11,431 nucleotides of DNA from an uncultured Peptococcaceae bacterium. Its GTDB lineage: Bacteria > Bacillota > Dehalobacteriia > UBA4068 > UBA4997. Numbering within the stretch: the first letter of the stretch is position 1; each line of letters starts with the position of its first letter. A program made the position numbers and the translations under genes. Positions 1 through 6,076 of this stretch are shown piece by piece. Location of the stretch: contig CANQSW010000035.1 of NCBI GenBank assembly GCA_947626615.1, positions 1 through 11,431 of the forward strand, in the 5' to 3' direction. The notes under the pieces are model-generated. The model made no database searches and was not told the DNA's origin. It saw nothing but the letters and a program-made list of their open reading frames with translations.

Positions 1-809
1 GCCTGCGTGAACGCCCGCGTGATCTCGCGCGCCCGGTCGGCCCGGAAGTTATAGAAAATGACCGCGTCGCCGTCCGCTATCCGGCAGTCATAGCCCTGCG
101 GCACTATCGGCTCGACGAATTCGTCCGTAACGCCGGCGGCATAGCTGGCGTTCACGGCGGCGACAAGATCTTCCGCCGTTTTGCCCTCGCCCAGAACCAG
201 CGCCCGCCAGGCTTTTTCCACCCTGTCCCAGCGCTGGTCGCGGTCCATCGCGTAAAAACGCCCGCAGACCACGCCCGGCCGGCCGTAGCCCGCCGCCAAA
301 TGCTGCAAAAGCTGCTCCAGATAGCCCGCGCCGCTTTTCGGCGGCACGTCGCGGCCGTCCAAAAAGCAATGCACGAACGTCTCCGGCACCTCAAGCTGAC
401 GGGCCAGCCGCAGCAGCGCCAAAAGATGCGTGAAATGGCTGTGTACGCCGCCGTCGGACAAAAGCCCCATAAGATGCAGCCGGCCGCTGCCCGCTTTGGC
501 CCGGCGCATCGCCGCGCACAGAGCCTCGTTTTGGTAAAAATCGCCGTCCGCGATAGACTTATCTATCGCCGTCAAGTCCTGATAGATGACCCGCCCGGCG
601 CCGATGTTCAGATGCCCCACCTCGGAGTTGCCCATCATGCCCTCGGGCAGGCCCACGGCCAGGCCGCTGGCCGCCAGAGTGGCGGTGGGGTACTCGCGGC
701 ACATACGGTCAAAATTGGGCAGCTTGGCCAGCGAAAGCGCGTCGCCGGGCTTGCCGGTCTTAAGCCCCCAGCCGTCCATAATGCACAGCATGACCGGTTT
801 TTTCTTCAT
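1..809 (-). CDS. gpmI: 2,3-bisphosphoglycerate-independent phosphoglycerate mutase, 3' part outside the window
   Basis: Cofactor-independent phosphoglycerate mutase interconverts 3- and 2-phosphoglycerate in the cytoplasm, using two metal ions (usually Mn) and a phosphoserine intermediate. The first 269 codons are present, about half of the usual ~510. Visible family motifs are MDGWG at residues 11-15 (metal ligand Asp12), NSEVGHLNIGAGR at 61-73 with the phosphorylated Ser62, SDGGVHSH at 118-125 (His123), DGRDVPPKS at 151-159, GRFYAMDRD at 183-191 and NFRADRARE at 254-262. The numbering matches the well-studied Geobacillus enzyme at Ser62 and His123. The ATG is at 809-807, with AGGAG at 817-821 seven bases upstream. 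It lies 42 bases after the tpiA stop with no terminator between, so it is part of the gap-pgk-tpiA-gpmI operon; the frame runs open off base 1. The motifs leave little room for another identity. Confidence 0.97.
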   Translation of the reverse strand, partial: MKKKPVMLCIMDGWGLKTGKPGDALSLAKLPNFDRMCREYPTATLAASGLAVGLPEGMMGNSEVGHLNIGAGRVIYQDLTAIDKSIADGDFYQNEALCAAMRRAKAGSGRLHLMGLLSDGGVHSHFTHLLALLRLARQLEVPETFVHCFLDGRDVPPKSGAGYLEQLLQHLAAGYGRPGVVCGRFYAMDRDQRWDRVEKAWRALVLGEGKTAEDLVAAVNASYAAGVTDEFVEPIVPQGYDCRIADGDAVIFYNFRADRAREITRAFTQ

Positions 810-851
810 AAAAACGCTCCTGTTAAACTAAAGCTCGAAAAAGCCGTATTT

Positions 852-1625
852 TCAGCAGTTTTCCCGAAAAGCCGCGCGGCAGATAGCGGCGAACGCCGCC
901 GCCTTCAAGCTGGCGCCGCCCACCAGCGCGCCGTCCACGTCCGAGCCGGACAAAAGCTCCGCCGCGTTTTGCGGAGTGACGCTGCCGCCGTAGAGGATAC
1001 GCACCTGGTCGGCATAGCTGCCGCCCTTTTCGCGCAGATTATCGCGGATAATGGCGCAGGCCGCTTCGGCGTCCGCCGCGGTGGCCGCCTGCCCCGTGCC
1101 GATAGCCCAGATCGGCTCATACGCCACCACGATCTCGCTTTTGCCGTCCCAGAAGCTGAGGCTCTCGAAAAGCTGCGCCTCCAGCCACTCCTGCGTGAGC
1201 CCGCCCTCGCGTATGCTCAACGTCTCGCCGACGCAGAGTATAGGCACCAGCCCCGCCGCCACGGCTGCGCCGCATTTTTTGGAGATCATCTCGCTGCTCT
1301 CCTGCAGCAGGGTGCGCCGCTCGGAATGGCCGCAGATAACGTGCGAGACGCCGCATTCCGCCAGCATCACGGGCGAGATCTCGCCGGTGAACGCGCCGGC
1401 CTCCTGCCAGAACAGATCCTGCGCGCCCAGCAGGATATCCATTTTATGCGCCACGATCGCCTGGCGCAGCGGATAAAGCGCGGTAAAAGGCGGGCAGAAC
1501 ACTGCCTCCACCTCCTGATTATCCAGCACGTCGGCGGCGTCGCGGTCAAATTCGGCCAGCCAGCTCAAAGATTCCGCCACCGTCTGGTTCATCTTCCAGT
1601 TGGCGGCCAGTAAAGGTTTCCTCAT
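852..1625 (-). CDS. tpiA: Triosephosphate isomerase
   Basis: Interconverts dihydroxyacetone phosphate and glyceraldehyde 3-phosphate; a cytoplasmic dimeric TIM barrel. The protein is 257 residues, close to the usual ~250. Catalytic residues are all visible: Asn9 and Lys11 in AANWKMN (7-13), His100 in CGHSERR (98-104) and the base Glu170 in AYEPIWAIGTG (168-178), which also forms the phosphate-gripping loop 6. The later phosphate-binding motifs YGGSV (212-216) and GALVGGASLK (232-241) are intact. The start is the ATG at 1625-1623, preceded by GGAGG at 1633-1637. The gene begins 20 bases after the pgk stop, and gpmI follows 42 bases later, so all are almost certainly on one message. The protein ends in Arg-Glu-Asn-Cys. 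Nothing is missing or unusual. Confidence 0.98.
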   Translation of the reverse strand: MRKPLLAANWKMNQTVAESLSWLAEFDRDAADVLDNQEVEAVFCPPFTALYPLRQAIVAHKMDILLGAQDLFWQEAGAFTGEISPVMLAECGVSHVICGHSERRTLLQESSEMISKKCGAAVAAGLVPILCVGETLSIREGGLTQEWLEAQLFESLSFWDGKSEIVVAYEPIWAIGTGQAATAADAEAACAIIRDNLREKGGSYADQVRILYGGSVTPQNAAELLSGSDVDGALVGGASLKAAAFAAICRAAFRENC

Positions 1626-1645
1626 ATTTTAGCCTCCGATAAGGT

Positions 1646-2842
1646 TCAGCGGGCGTTCTGCAATACCTCCACGCCCGGCAGGTGCTTGCCCTCCAGATAT
1701 TCCAGCGTGGAACCGCCGCCGGTGGAGATATGCGTGATCATATAGCCCACGCCGGCCTCGTCGATAGCCGCCAGCGAATCGCCGCCGCCCACGATAGTGG
1801 CCCCCTGGCATTTGGCGCAGGCCAGCGCCACAGCCTCGGTGCCCTTGGCAAAGGCCGGCATCTCAAACACGCCCATGGGGCCGTTCCAGATCACCGTCTT
1901 GGCGCTCTCCACTATGGCCGAATAGGTGCGGATAGTGTTTTTGCCCATGTCCAGCGCCGTCCAGCCCTTGGGCACGCGGGCAACGCTGACGTTTCTGTGG
2001 CGGGCGTTGGCATCGAAGGCCTCCGCCGCCACCAGATCCACCGGCAGCACGATCTTTTTGGCCACGTCCTTTTGCAGCAGGTCGCGCACCAGCGGCACGT
2101 AATCCGGCGATATCTTGGAAGCGCCCATATCGTAACCCAGCGCGTAGAGGAAGGTGTTGGCCATAGCGCCGCCGATCAAAAGGCGGTCTACGCTGGGCAG
2201 CAGGTTTTTGATCACGCCGATCTTATCGTCCACCTTGGCCCCGCCCATAACGGCCACCACGGGGCGGGCCGGGTCGGACAACAGCTTCCGCATCATCACG
2301 AGGTCTTTTTCCAGCAGAAAACCGGCCACCGCCGGCAGATATTCCGTCACGCCCACCAGCGAGGCGTGCGCGCGGTGCACCGCGCCAAAAGCGTCGCAGA
2401 CGAAAACGTCGCCGAGCTTGGCGAGCTTTTTGGCAAACGCCGCGTCGTTCTTTTCTTCTTCCTTATGGAAGCGCAGGTTCTCCAAAAGCAGAACTTCGCC
2501 TTCCTTTAAGGCCTTGGACATTTTTTCCGCCTCAGCGCCGACGCAATCCGGGCAGAAGGCCACCGGCACGTCCAGCAGGCGCTGCAAAATGGGCGTCAGG
2601 CCCTCCAGCGAATATTTCAGGTTGCGCTCGCCCTTGGGGCGGCCCAGATGGCTCATCAGAACGACCTTGGCGTTGTGCCGCAGCAGATATTGCAGCGTGG
2701 GCAGAGTGCCGTTGATACGGGTAAGATCCGTCACGTTGCCGGCCTCGTCGCGCGGCACGTTGTAATCCACCCGCACCAGCACGCGCTTGCCGTTTACGTC
2801 GATATCACGAACGGTTTTTTTGTTGTAGAAAACGATAGACAT
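1646..2842 (-). CDS. pgk: Phosphoglycerate kinase
   Basis: Transfers the acyl phosphate of 1,3-bisphosphoglycerate to ADP, giving ATP and 3-phosphoglycerate; cytoplasmic, monomeric, two-domain. At 398 residues it has the normal bacterial length. N-terminal substrate-side motifs are VRVDYNVP (23-30), TRI (41-43), SHLGRPKG (64-71), ENLRF (121-125) and DAFGAVHRAHAS (150-161). C-terminal nucleotide-side motifs are GGAKVDDKIGVI (200-211), NGPMGVFE (320-327), GGGDS (352-356) and the hinge and helix-cap glycines STGGGSTLEYLEGK (373-386). The ATG at 2842 is preceded by AAGGAGAGG at 2849-2857. The 92-base gap after gap contains a 15-bp stem-loop and no recognisable promoter, so expression probably comes from the promoter ahead of gap. 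The residue before TRI is Leu where many relatives have Asp; other kinases vary here, so I do not read it as a defect. Confidence 0.98.
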   Translation of the reverse strand: MSIVFYNKKTVRDIDVNGKRVLVRVDYNVPRDEAGNVTDLTRINGTLPTLQYLLRHNAKVVLMSHLGRPKGERNLKYSLEGLTPILQRLLDVPVAFCPDCVGAEAEKMSKALKEGEVLLLENLRFHKEEEKNDAAFAKKLAKLGDVFVCDAFGAVHRAHASLVGVTEYLPAVAGFLLEKDLVMMRKLLSDPARPVVAVMGGAKVDDKIGVIKNLLPSVDRLLIGGAMANTFLYALGYDMGASKISPDYVPLVRDLLQKDVAKKIVLPVDLVAAEAFDANARHRNVSVARVPKGWTALDMGKNTIRTYSAIVESAKTVIWNGPMGVFEMPAFAKGTEAVALACAKCQGATIVGGGDSLAAIDEAGVGYMITHISTGGGSTLEYLEGKHLPGVEVLQNAR

Positions 2843-2886
2843 GGCTTTCCTCTCCTTATTCTCTCAAGCTGAACGCCGCTTATGCA

Positions 2887-2919
2887 ACAAAAGTACCGGC
2901 CGGCGGCCGATACTTTTGT
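2887..2919 (-). promoter_or_regulatory. Strong intercistronic stem-loop between gap and pgk
   Basis: On the minus strand, ACAAAAGTATCGGCC (2919-2905) pairs with GGCCGGTACTTTTGT (2901-2887) around the three-base loop GCC. This gives a 15-bp stem with a single T-G wobble (2910 with 2896). It starts 15 bases after the gap stop codon and ends 44 bases before the pgk start. There is no real T tract beyond the stem, only T-rich bases inside the 3' arm, so it is a poor intrinsic terminator in either direction. Inferred role: a 3' stabiliser or RNA-processing boundary that protects the gap message, or a partial terminator, allowing more Gap than Pgk to be made. Confidence 0.7.
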
Positions 2920-2934
2920 AAACGGAAATTCTTA

Positions 2935-3945
2935 TTATCCGGCAAAGCCCTTGCCGGCTATATATTTAACTAAATCTACGACGCGGTTGCTGTAACCCCA
3001 CTCGTTATCGTACCAGGCGATGACTTTCACGAGGTTGCCCTCGATGACCATGGTGGAAAGCGCGTCCACCGTGGAGGAATTCTGGCAGCCATTGAAATCG
3101 ACGGAGACTAACGGCAGGTCGCAGTAACCCAAAATGCCTTTAAGCTCGTTTTCGGCGGCGGCTTTCAGCGCCGCGTTGATCTCCTCCACCGTGGCCGGAG
3201 TCTTCAGCTCGGCCACCAGATCCACCAGCGACACGTTGGCGGTGGGCACGCGCACGGCGAAGCCGTTCAGCTTGCCTTTCAGCTGGGGCAACACCAGCGC
3301 CACGGCCTTGGCCGCGCCGGTGGTGGTGGGTATCATGGAGCAGGCGGCCGCCCGCGCGCGGCGCAGGTCTTTATGGTCGCGGTCCAGGATACGCTGGTCG
3401 TTGGTGTAGGAATGTATCGTGGTCATCAGGCCGCGGTTGATACCGAATTTCGCGTCCAGCACCTTGGCCACCGGGGCCAGGCAGTTGGTGGTGCAGCTGG
3501 CGTTGGAGATGATATGATGCGCCGCCGGATCGTAGGCTTCTTCATTCACGCCCATGACGACGGTGATATCCTCGTTTTTGCCGGGGGCCGTCAGTACGAC
3601 CTTTTTAGCGCCGGCCGCAATATGCGCGCAGGCTTTTTTGGCGTCGTTGAACACGCCGGTGGATTCCACCACAACGTCGACGCCGAGCTTGCCCCAGGGG
3701 AGCGCGGCGGGATCTTTTTCGTTATAGACCCGGATAGTCTGGCCGTCCACGATCATCGCGTCGTCTGTTGCGCCGACTTCTCTGTTCCAGATGCCGTGTA
3801 CGGAGTCATATTTCAGCAGATGCGCGTTGGTATCGGCGCTGCCCATATCGTTGACCGCGACGATCTCCACCCCGGGCTGCCCGAAGGCCGCACGGAACAC
3901 CAACCGGCCGATACGGCCGAAACCGTTGATTGCAACTTTTACCAT
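2935..3945 (-). CDS. gap: Glyceraldehyde-3-phosphate dehydrogenase, type I, NAD-dependent (glycolytic GapA type)
   Basis: Oxidises and phosphorylates glyceraldehyde 3-phosphate to 1,3-bisphosphoglycerate, reducing NAD; cytoplasmic tetramer. Length is 336 residues, normal for the family. The Rossmann motif INGFGRIGR is at 6-14. Asp33 (VND, 31-33) is the residue that contacts the NAD ribose and favours NAD over NADP. The active site is SNASCTTNC (147-155) with catalytic Cys151, and the base is His178 in TIHSYTNDQ (176-184). HKDLRRARAA (191-200), TGAAKAV (209-215), RVPTANVS (232-239) and WYDNEWGYS (311-319) complete the substrate and phosphate sites. The ATG at 3945 follows AAAGGGGAG at 3952-3960. 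It is the first gene of the glycolytic operon. No cggR repressor gene precedes it; whiA is immediately upstream. The glycolytic rather than gluconeogenic role is inferred from Asp33 and from the operon. Confidence 0.97.
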   Translation of the reverse strand: MVKVAINGFGRIGRLVFRAAFGQPGVEIVAVNDMGSADTNAHLLKYDSVHGIWNREVGATDDAMIVDGQTIRVYNEKDPAALPWGKLGVDVVVESTGVFNDAKKACAHIAAGAKKVVLTAPGKNEDITVVMGVNEEAYDPAAHHIISNASCTTNCLAPVAKVLDAKFGINRGLMTTIHSYTNDQRILDRDHKDLRRARAAACSMIPTTTGAAKAVALVLPQLKGKLNGFAVRVPTANVSLVDLVAELKTPATVEEINAALKAAAENELKGILGYCDLPLVSVDFNGCQNSSTVDALSTMVIEGNLVKVIAWYDNEWGYSNRVVDLVKYIAGKGFAG

Positions 3946-3968
3946 ATTTAACTCCCCTTTACGTTTTA

Positions 3969-3997
3969 ATAATGATCTCCGGCCAAAAACCTGACCA
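3969..3997 (-). promoter_or_regulatory. Weak alternative promoter candidate just upstream of gap
   Basis: TGGTCA (3997-3992), a 17-base spacer, then CATTAT (3974-3969); each hexamer matches four of six sigma-A consensus bases. Transcription would begin near 3962, giving a very short leader that still includes the gap Shine-Dalgarno at 3952-3960. It lies downstream of the T7 hairpin and would therefore serve gap if that hairpin stops transcripts from upstream. The match is close to what chance allows, and I rate it well below the promoter at 4054-4082. Confidence 0.22.
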
Positions 3998-4004
3998 TAC
4001 GCAC

Positions 4005-4053
4005 AAAAAAACGAACTTAAAGCGGCGGGGCAAGGCCCGTCCTCTTCAAGTTC
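4005..4053 (-). terminator. Intrinsic terminator-like hairpin with T7 tract between whiA and gap
   Basis: GAACTTGAAG (4053-4044) pairs with CTTTAAGTTC (4022-4013) as ten base pairs including one G-T wobble. An inner GC-rich stem continues above it: GG (4042-4041) with CC (4025-4024), then C4039 with G4026, then GGGC (4038-4035) with GCCC (4031-4028), closed by a CTT loop. Small bulges are at 4040 and 4027. One base (G4012) separates the stem from a run of seven Ts at 4011-4005. Read in the direction of the genes this is a good intrinsic terminator, 72 bases past the whiA stop codon. Its 5' arm begins on the base next to the -10 element of the promoter at 4054-4082, so it may also act as a leader hairpin for gap. 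Confidence 0.75.
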
Positions 4054-4082
4054 ATTTTACCAAAAAGCGGCGCAAATATCAA
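4054..4082 (-). promoter_or_regulatory. Probable sigma-A promoter of the gap-pgk-tpiA-gpmI operon
   Basis: The -35 hexamer TTGATA (4082-4077) matches five of six consensus bases; the spacer is exactly 17 bases, and the -10 hexamer TAAAAT (4059-4054) matches five of six. Just upstream, 4100-4083 is 17/18 A or T, which stands out in this GC-rich sequence and resembles an UP element. Predicted initiation is near 4047-4046, giving a leader of about 100 bases before the gap start codon. The position between two operons and the quality of the match support it. No second promoter of similar strength is visible in the gap. Confidence 0.7.
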
Positions 4083-4089
4083 TATATTT
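4074..4089. repeat. Small inverted repeat overlapping the -35 region
   Basis: On the minus strand AAATAT (4089-4084), four bases ATTG (4083-4080), then ATATTT (4079-4074): a perfect six-base inverted repeat covering the -35 hexamer of the gap promoter. It could be an operator for a repressor, but the tract is AT-rich and such a palindrome can arise by chance. It does not fit the Rex or CcpA (cre) consensus as I know them. Confidence 0.3.
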
Positions 4090-4124
4090 CAAAATTTTTA
4101 CGGCGCATTTATCGCGCCCGCGGC

Positions 4125-5081
4125 CTAGCCTTCAAGCTCCGCCGCCAGCCGCTCCAGCTTTTGCAGGCGGTGATAAAGCCCCGCCTTGGAAACGGGCTTA
4201 TCGAAAAGCTCCGCCAGCTCGGCCAGCGGCAGCTCCGGATTTTCCGCGCGCAGGGCCGCCGTCTCACGCAGCACGGGCGAGAGCTTCTGCAGCCGCCCCG
4301 CCTGCGCCAGCCGGTTTATCGCCGCCAGCTGCCGCTGCGCCGCCTCCACGGCCTTGTCGGTGTTGGCCGTGTCGCAGTTGATGACGCGGTTGATGTTGTT
4401 GGCGGTATCCTTGATGACGCGCACGTTTTCCATATCCAGCAGCGCGCCGTGCGCGCCGATCACGTTCAGAAAATCGCAGATCTCCTCCGCGCCCTTGCAA
4501 TAGACCAGAAAACGCCCCTTGCGCTCGGCGGGCTTCAGGTTCAGGCCGTATTCCGCCCCCAGCGCGGCCAGAAAATGCGCCTGATAAATATCCTGACAGA
4601 CCAGCTCCAGATGATAGGAGCGATTGGGATCGCTGACGAAGCCGCCGCCCAGAAAAGCCCCGCGCAGATAGGCACGTTTGCAGCACTCGCCGCTGAATAC
4701 GTCGTCCAGCCGCGTCATACGGCCGACGTCCTGCCCGGCGTTCCAGGGGTTGCCGTCCGGTATTTTGGCCAGGCGCGCCAAAACCTCGCGCACCTCTTCC
4801 TGCGGCGGTATACGCAGGGTATAAATGCGGTTTTTCTTAAAATGCCGGCTGTCGCGCACCAGTATCTCGGCATGGAGGCCCCAGACCTCCTTCACCAGCT
4901 TGAAATAGCGCCGGGCCACGCCCGCGCTGCCGGTGACGGCCAAAAGACCCGGCCGGCCGCCGGCGGCCAGGCTCACGTTGCCGCACATACGCAGAAAGGC
5001 CAGAAACTCCGTCTCGCGGCAGCAGCGGCGGCTGGTGTTGACGCGCAGCAGCTGCTCCTTAACGTCCAGCGTAAAAGTCAT
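4125..5081 (-). CDS. whiA: DNA-binding protein WhiA (sporulation/cell-division regulator family)
   Basis: WhiA is a DNA-binding protein of Gram-positive lineages: a transcription factor for sporulation-septation in Streptomyces and linked to FtsZ ring formation and chromosome segregation in Bacillus. The protein is 318 residues, within the usual 300-330. An N-terminal WhiA domain (about 1-85) leads to a degenerate LAGLIDADG-type fold, with the hallmark KRAYLRGAFLGGGFVSDP (135-152) and SYHLELVC (155-162). NRVINCDTANTDK (231-243) marks the linker, and the C-terminal helix-turn-helix spans about 265-312, including LAELFDKPVSKAGLYHRLQK (289-308). The start is the ATG at 5081, preceded by AAGGAGGG at 5088-5095, which begins right after the yvcK stop; only 14 bases separate the genes. 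The last gene of the uvrA-uvrC-rapZ-yvcK-whiA run, it is followed by a terminator-like hairpin. The endonuclease fold is not expected to cut DNA. Targets in this organism are unknown. Confidence 0.95.
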   Translation of the reverse strand: MTFTLDVKEQLLRVNTSRRCCRETEFLAFLRMCGNVSLAAGGRPGLLAVTGSAGVARRYFKLVKEVWGLHAEILVRDSRHFKKNRIYTLRIPPQEEVREVLARLAKIPDGNPWNAGQDVGRMTRLDDVFSGECCKRAYLRGAFLGGGFVSDPNRSYHLELVCQDIYQAHFLAALGAEYGLNLKPAERKGRFLVYCKGAEEICDFLNVIGAHGALLDMENVRVIKDTANNINRVINCDTANTDKAVEAAQRQLAAINRLAQAGRLQKLSPVLRETAALRAENPELPLAELAELFDKPVSKAGLYHRLQKLERLAAELEG

Positions 5082-5095
5082 GCCAAGCCCTCCTT

Positions 5096-6052
5096 TTAAC
5101 CCCGCAAAAGCTCGGCCAGCACGGCCGCCAGCTTGGCGCGGTCATGCTGCCAGAGATCGACTTCGTTCACCAGATCCGCCTGCCAGACGGCGACGCCGCG
5201 CCCGGCCAGATAAGCCGCGTCGCAGACCACCGGGCGGGAACGCCGGGCCGCCAGCGCGGCCAGCCCCGCCGCGGAATACGCGCCGTTGTTGGCGATGACC
5301 AGGTCGATCAGGCCGCCCCCGGCATAGCTCTCCAGCAGGTCGTAGGCACGGGCCAGCTCCGGTTCGTCCAGCTCCGCCGGCTCCGTCGCCATGTTGGCCA
5401 GATAGCACACTTTGGCCCGGCTCTGCCGCAGCGCTGCCGCCAGCCCCGGCACCAGCAGGTTGGTGATCAGGCTGGAATAGACGCTGCCCGGCCCGATAAA
5501 AACGTAATCAGCCGCCGCCACGGCCGCCAAGACCTCCGGCTGCGGGCGGCAATCCTCCGGCTGCAAAAACAGCCGTTTGATCCGGCGATCGTCGGCGGAG
5601 ATAGCCGTTTCGCCGTACAATATCTCGCCGTCTTCCAGCACGGCCGCCAGCGTTACGTCGTCGCAAGTGGCGGGCAGCACCCGCCCCGTTATCGCCAGCA
5701 GCCCGGAAAGACAAGCCACCGCGCCGGCAAAATCCAGCCCCTCGGCCTGCTGCAGCGCGGCCAGCAATATGTTGCCCACCGTGTGGCCGGAGAGCGTCCC
5801 CTCCTCCGGAAAGCGATAAGAAAGCAGGCCGGCCATCGCCGCTTCGGCGTCGGCCAGCGCCGCCAAGCAGTTACGCACGTCTCCCGGCGGCAGCATACCG
5901 AACTCCGCCCGCAGCTTGCCGGAGCTGCCGCCGTCGTCCGTCATCGCCACCACGGCCGTGATCTCCGGCGTCAGCTGCTTCAGCACGCGCAGCAGATTGG
6001 CCAGCCCCGTGCCGCCGCCCAGAGCCACCACACGTTTTGGCTTATCAGGCAT
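5096..6052 (-). CDS. yvcK: YvcK/CofD-like family protein (putative gluconeogenesis factor)
   Basis: YvcK proteins share the CofD fold and bind UDP-sugars. In Bacillus subtilis YvcK is needed for growth on gluconeogenic carbon sources and influences cell-wall synthesis. No catalytic reaction is firmly assigned. The protein is 318 residues and lacks a membrane segment. Clear motifs are ALGGGTGLANLLR (10-22), MTDDGGSSGKLR (37-48), PPGDVRNCLAALA (55-67), GHTVGNILLAAL (89-100), IGPGSVYSSLITNLLVP (186-202) and NNG (255-257). Around 220-229 the usual NxMTQxGET(D) stretch reads NMATEPAELD: the Thr, Pro, Glu and Asp remain, but Gln becomes Glu and Gly becomes Ala. The C-terminal third is more divergent from the B. 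subtilis pattern than the N-terminal half. The ATG at 6052 follows a GGGGGAG sequence at 6058-6064. It sits 24 bases after rapZ and 14 before whiA, the conserved trio. Confidence 0.93.
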   Translation of the reverse strand: MPDKPKRVVALGGGTGLANLLRVLKQLTPEITAVVAMTDDGGSSGKLRAEFGMLPPGDVRNCLAALADAEAAMAGLLSYRFPEEGTLSGHTVGNILLAALQQAEGLDFAGAVACLSGLLAITGRVLPATCDDVTLAAVLEDGEILYGETAISADDRRIKRLFLQPEDCRPQPEVLAAVAAADYVFIGPGSVYSSLITNLLVPGLAAALRQSRAKVCYLANMATEPAELDEPELARAYDLLESYAGGGLIDLVIANNGAYSAAGLAALAARRSRPVVCDAAYLAGRGVAVWQADLVNEVDLWQHDRAKLAAVLAELLRG

Positions 6053-6076
6053 ATCTTCTCCCCCAAATCGACTTTA

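Noticed and set aside
300..1613. Long plus-strand open frames opposite gpmI/tpiA (437 codons), and similar ones at 3930-5099, 5144-6376, 6587-7675, 7733-9151 and 9293-10471
   Set aside because: They run antisense to unmistakable conserved genes, cross gene boundaries and intergenic DNA without regard to them, have low-complexity Arg/His/Ala/Gln-rich translations, and are what GC-rich codon use leaves open on the opposite strand. No motif or convincing ribosome site was seen.
2714..2725. Leu before TRI (residue 40) in Pgk as a damaging substitution
   Set aside because: This position varies among bacterial Pgk proteins. The Arg of TRI and all catalytic and nucleotide motifs are present.
2887..2919. 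gap-pgk hairpin as a full transcription terminator splitting the operon
   Set aside because: No run of Ts follows the stem in either direction, and no promoter is visible between it and pgk, which would otherwise be left without expression.
4125..5081. WhiA's LAGLIDADG-like fold as a sign of a homing endonuclease or mobile intron
   Set aside because: WhiA family members carry a degenerate version of this fold as a normal domain. The C-terminal helix-turn-helix and conserved operon place this as an ordinary whiA, and no intron or intein boundary is visible.
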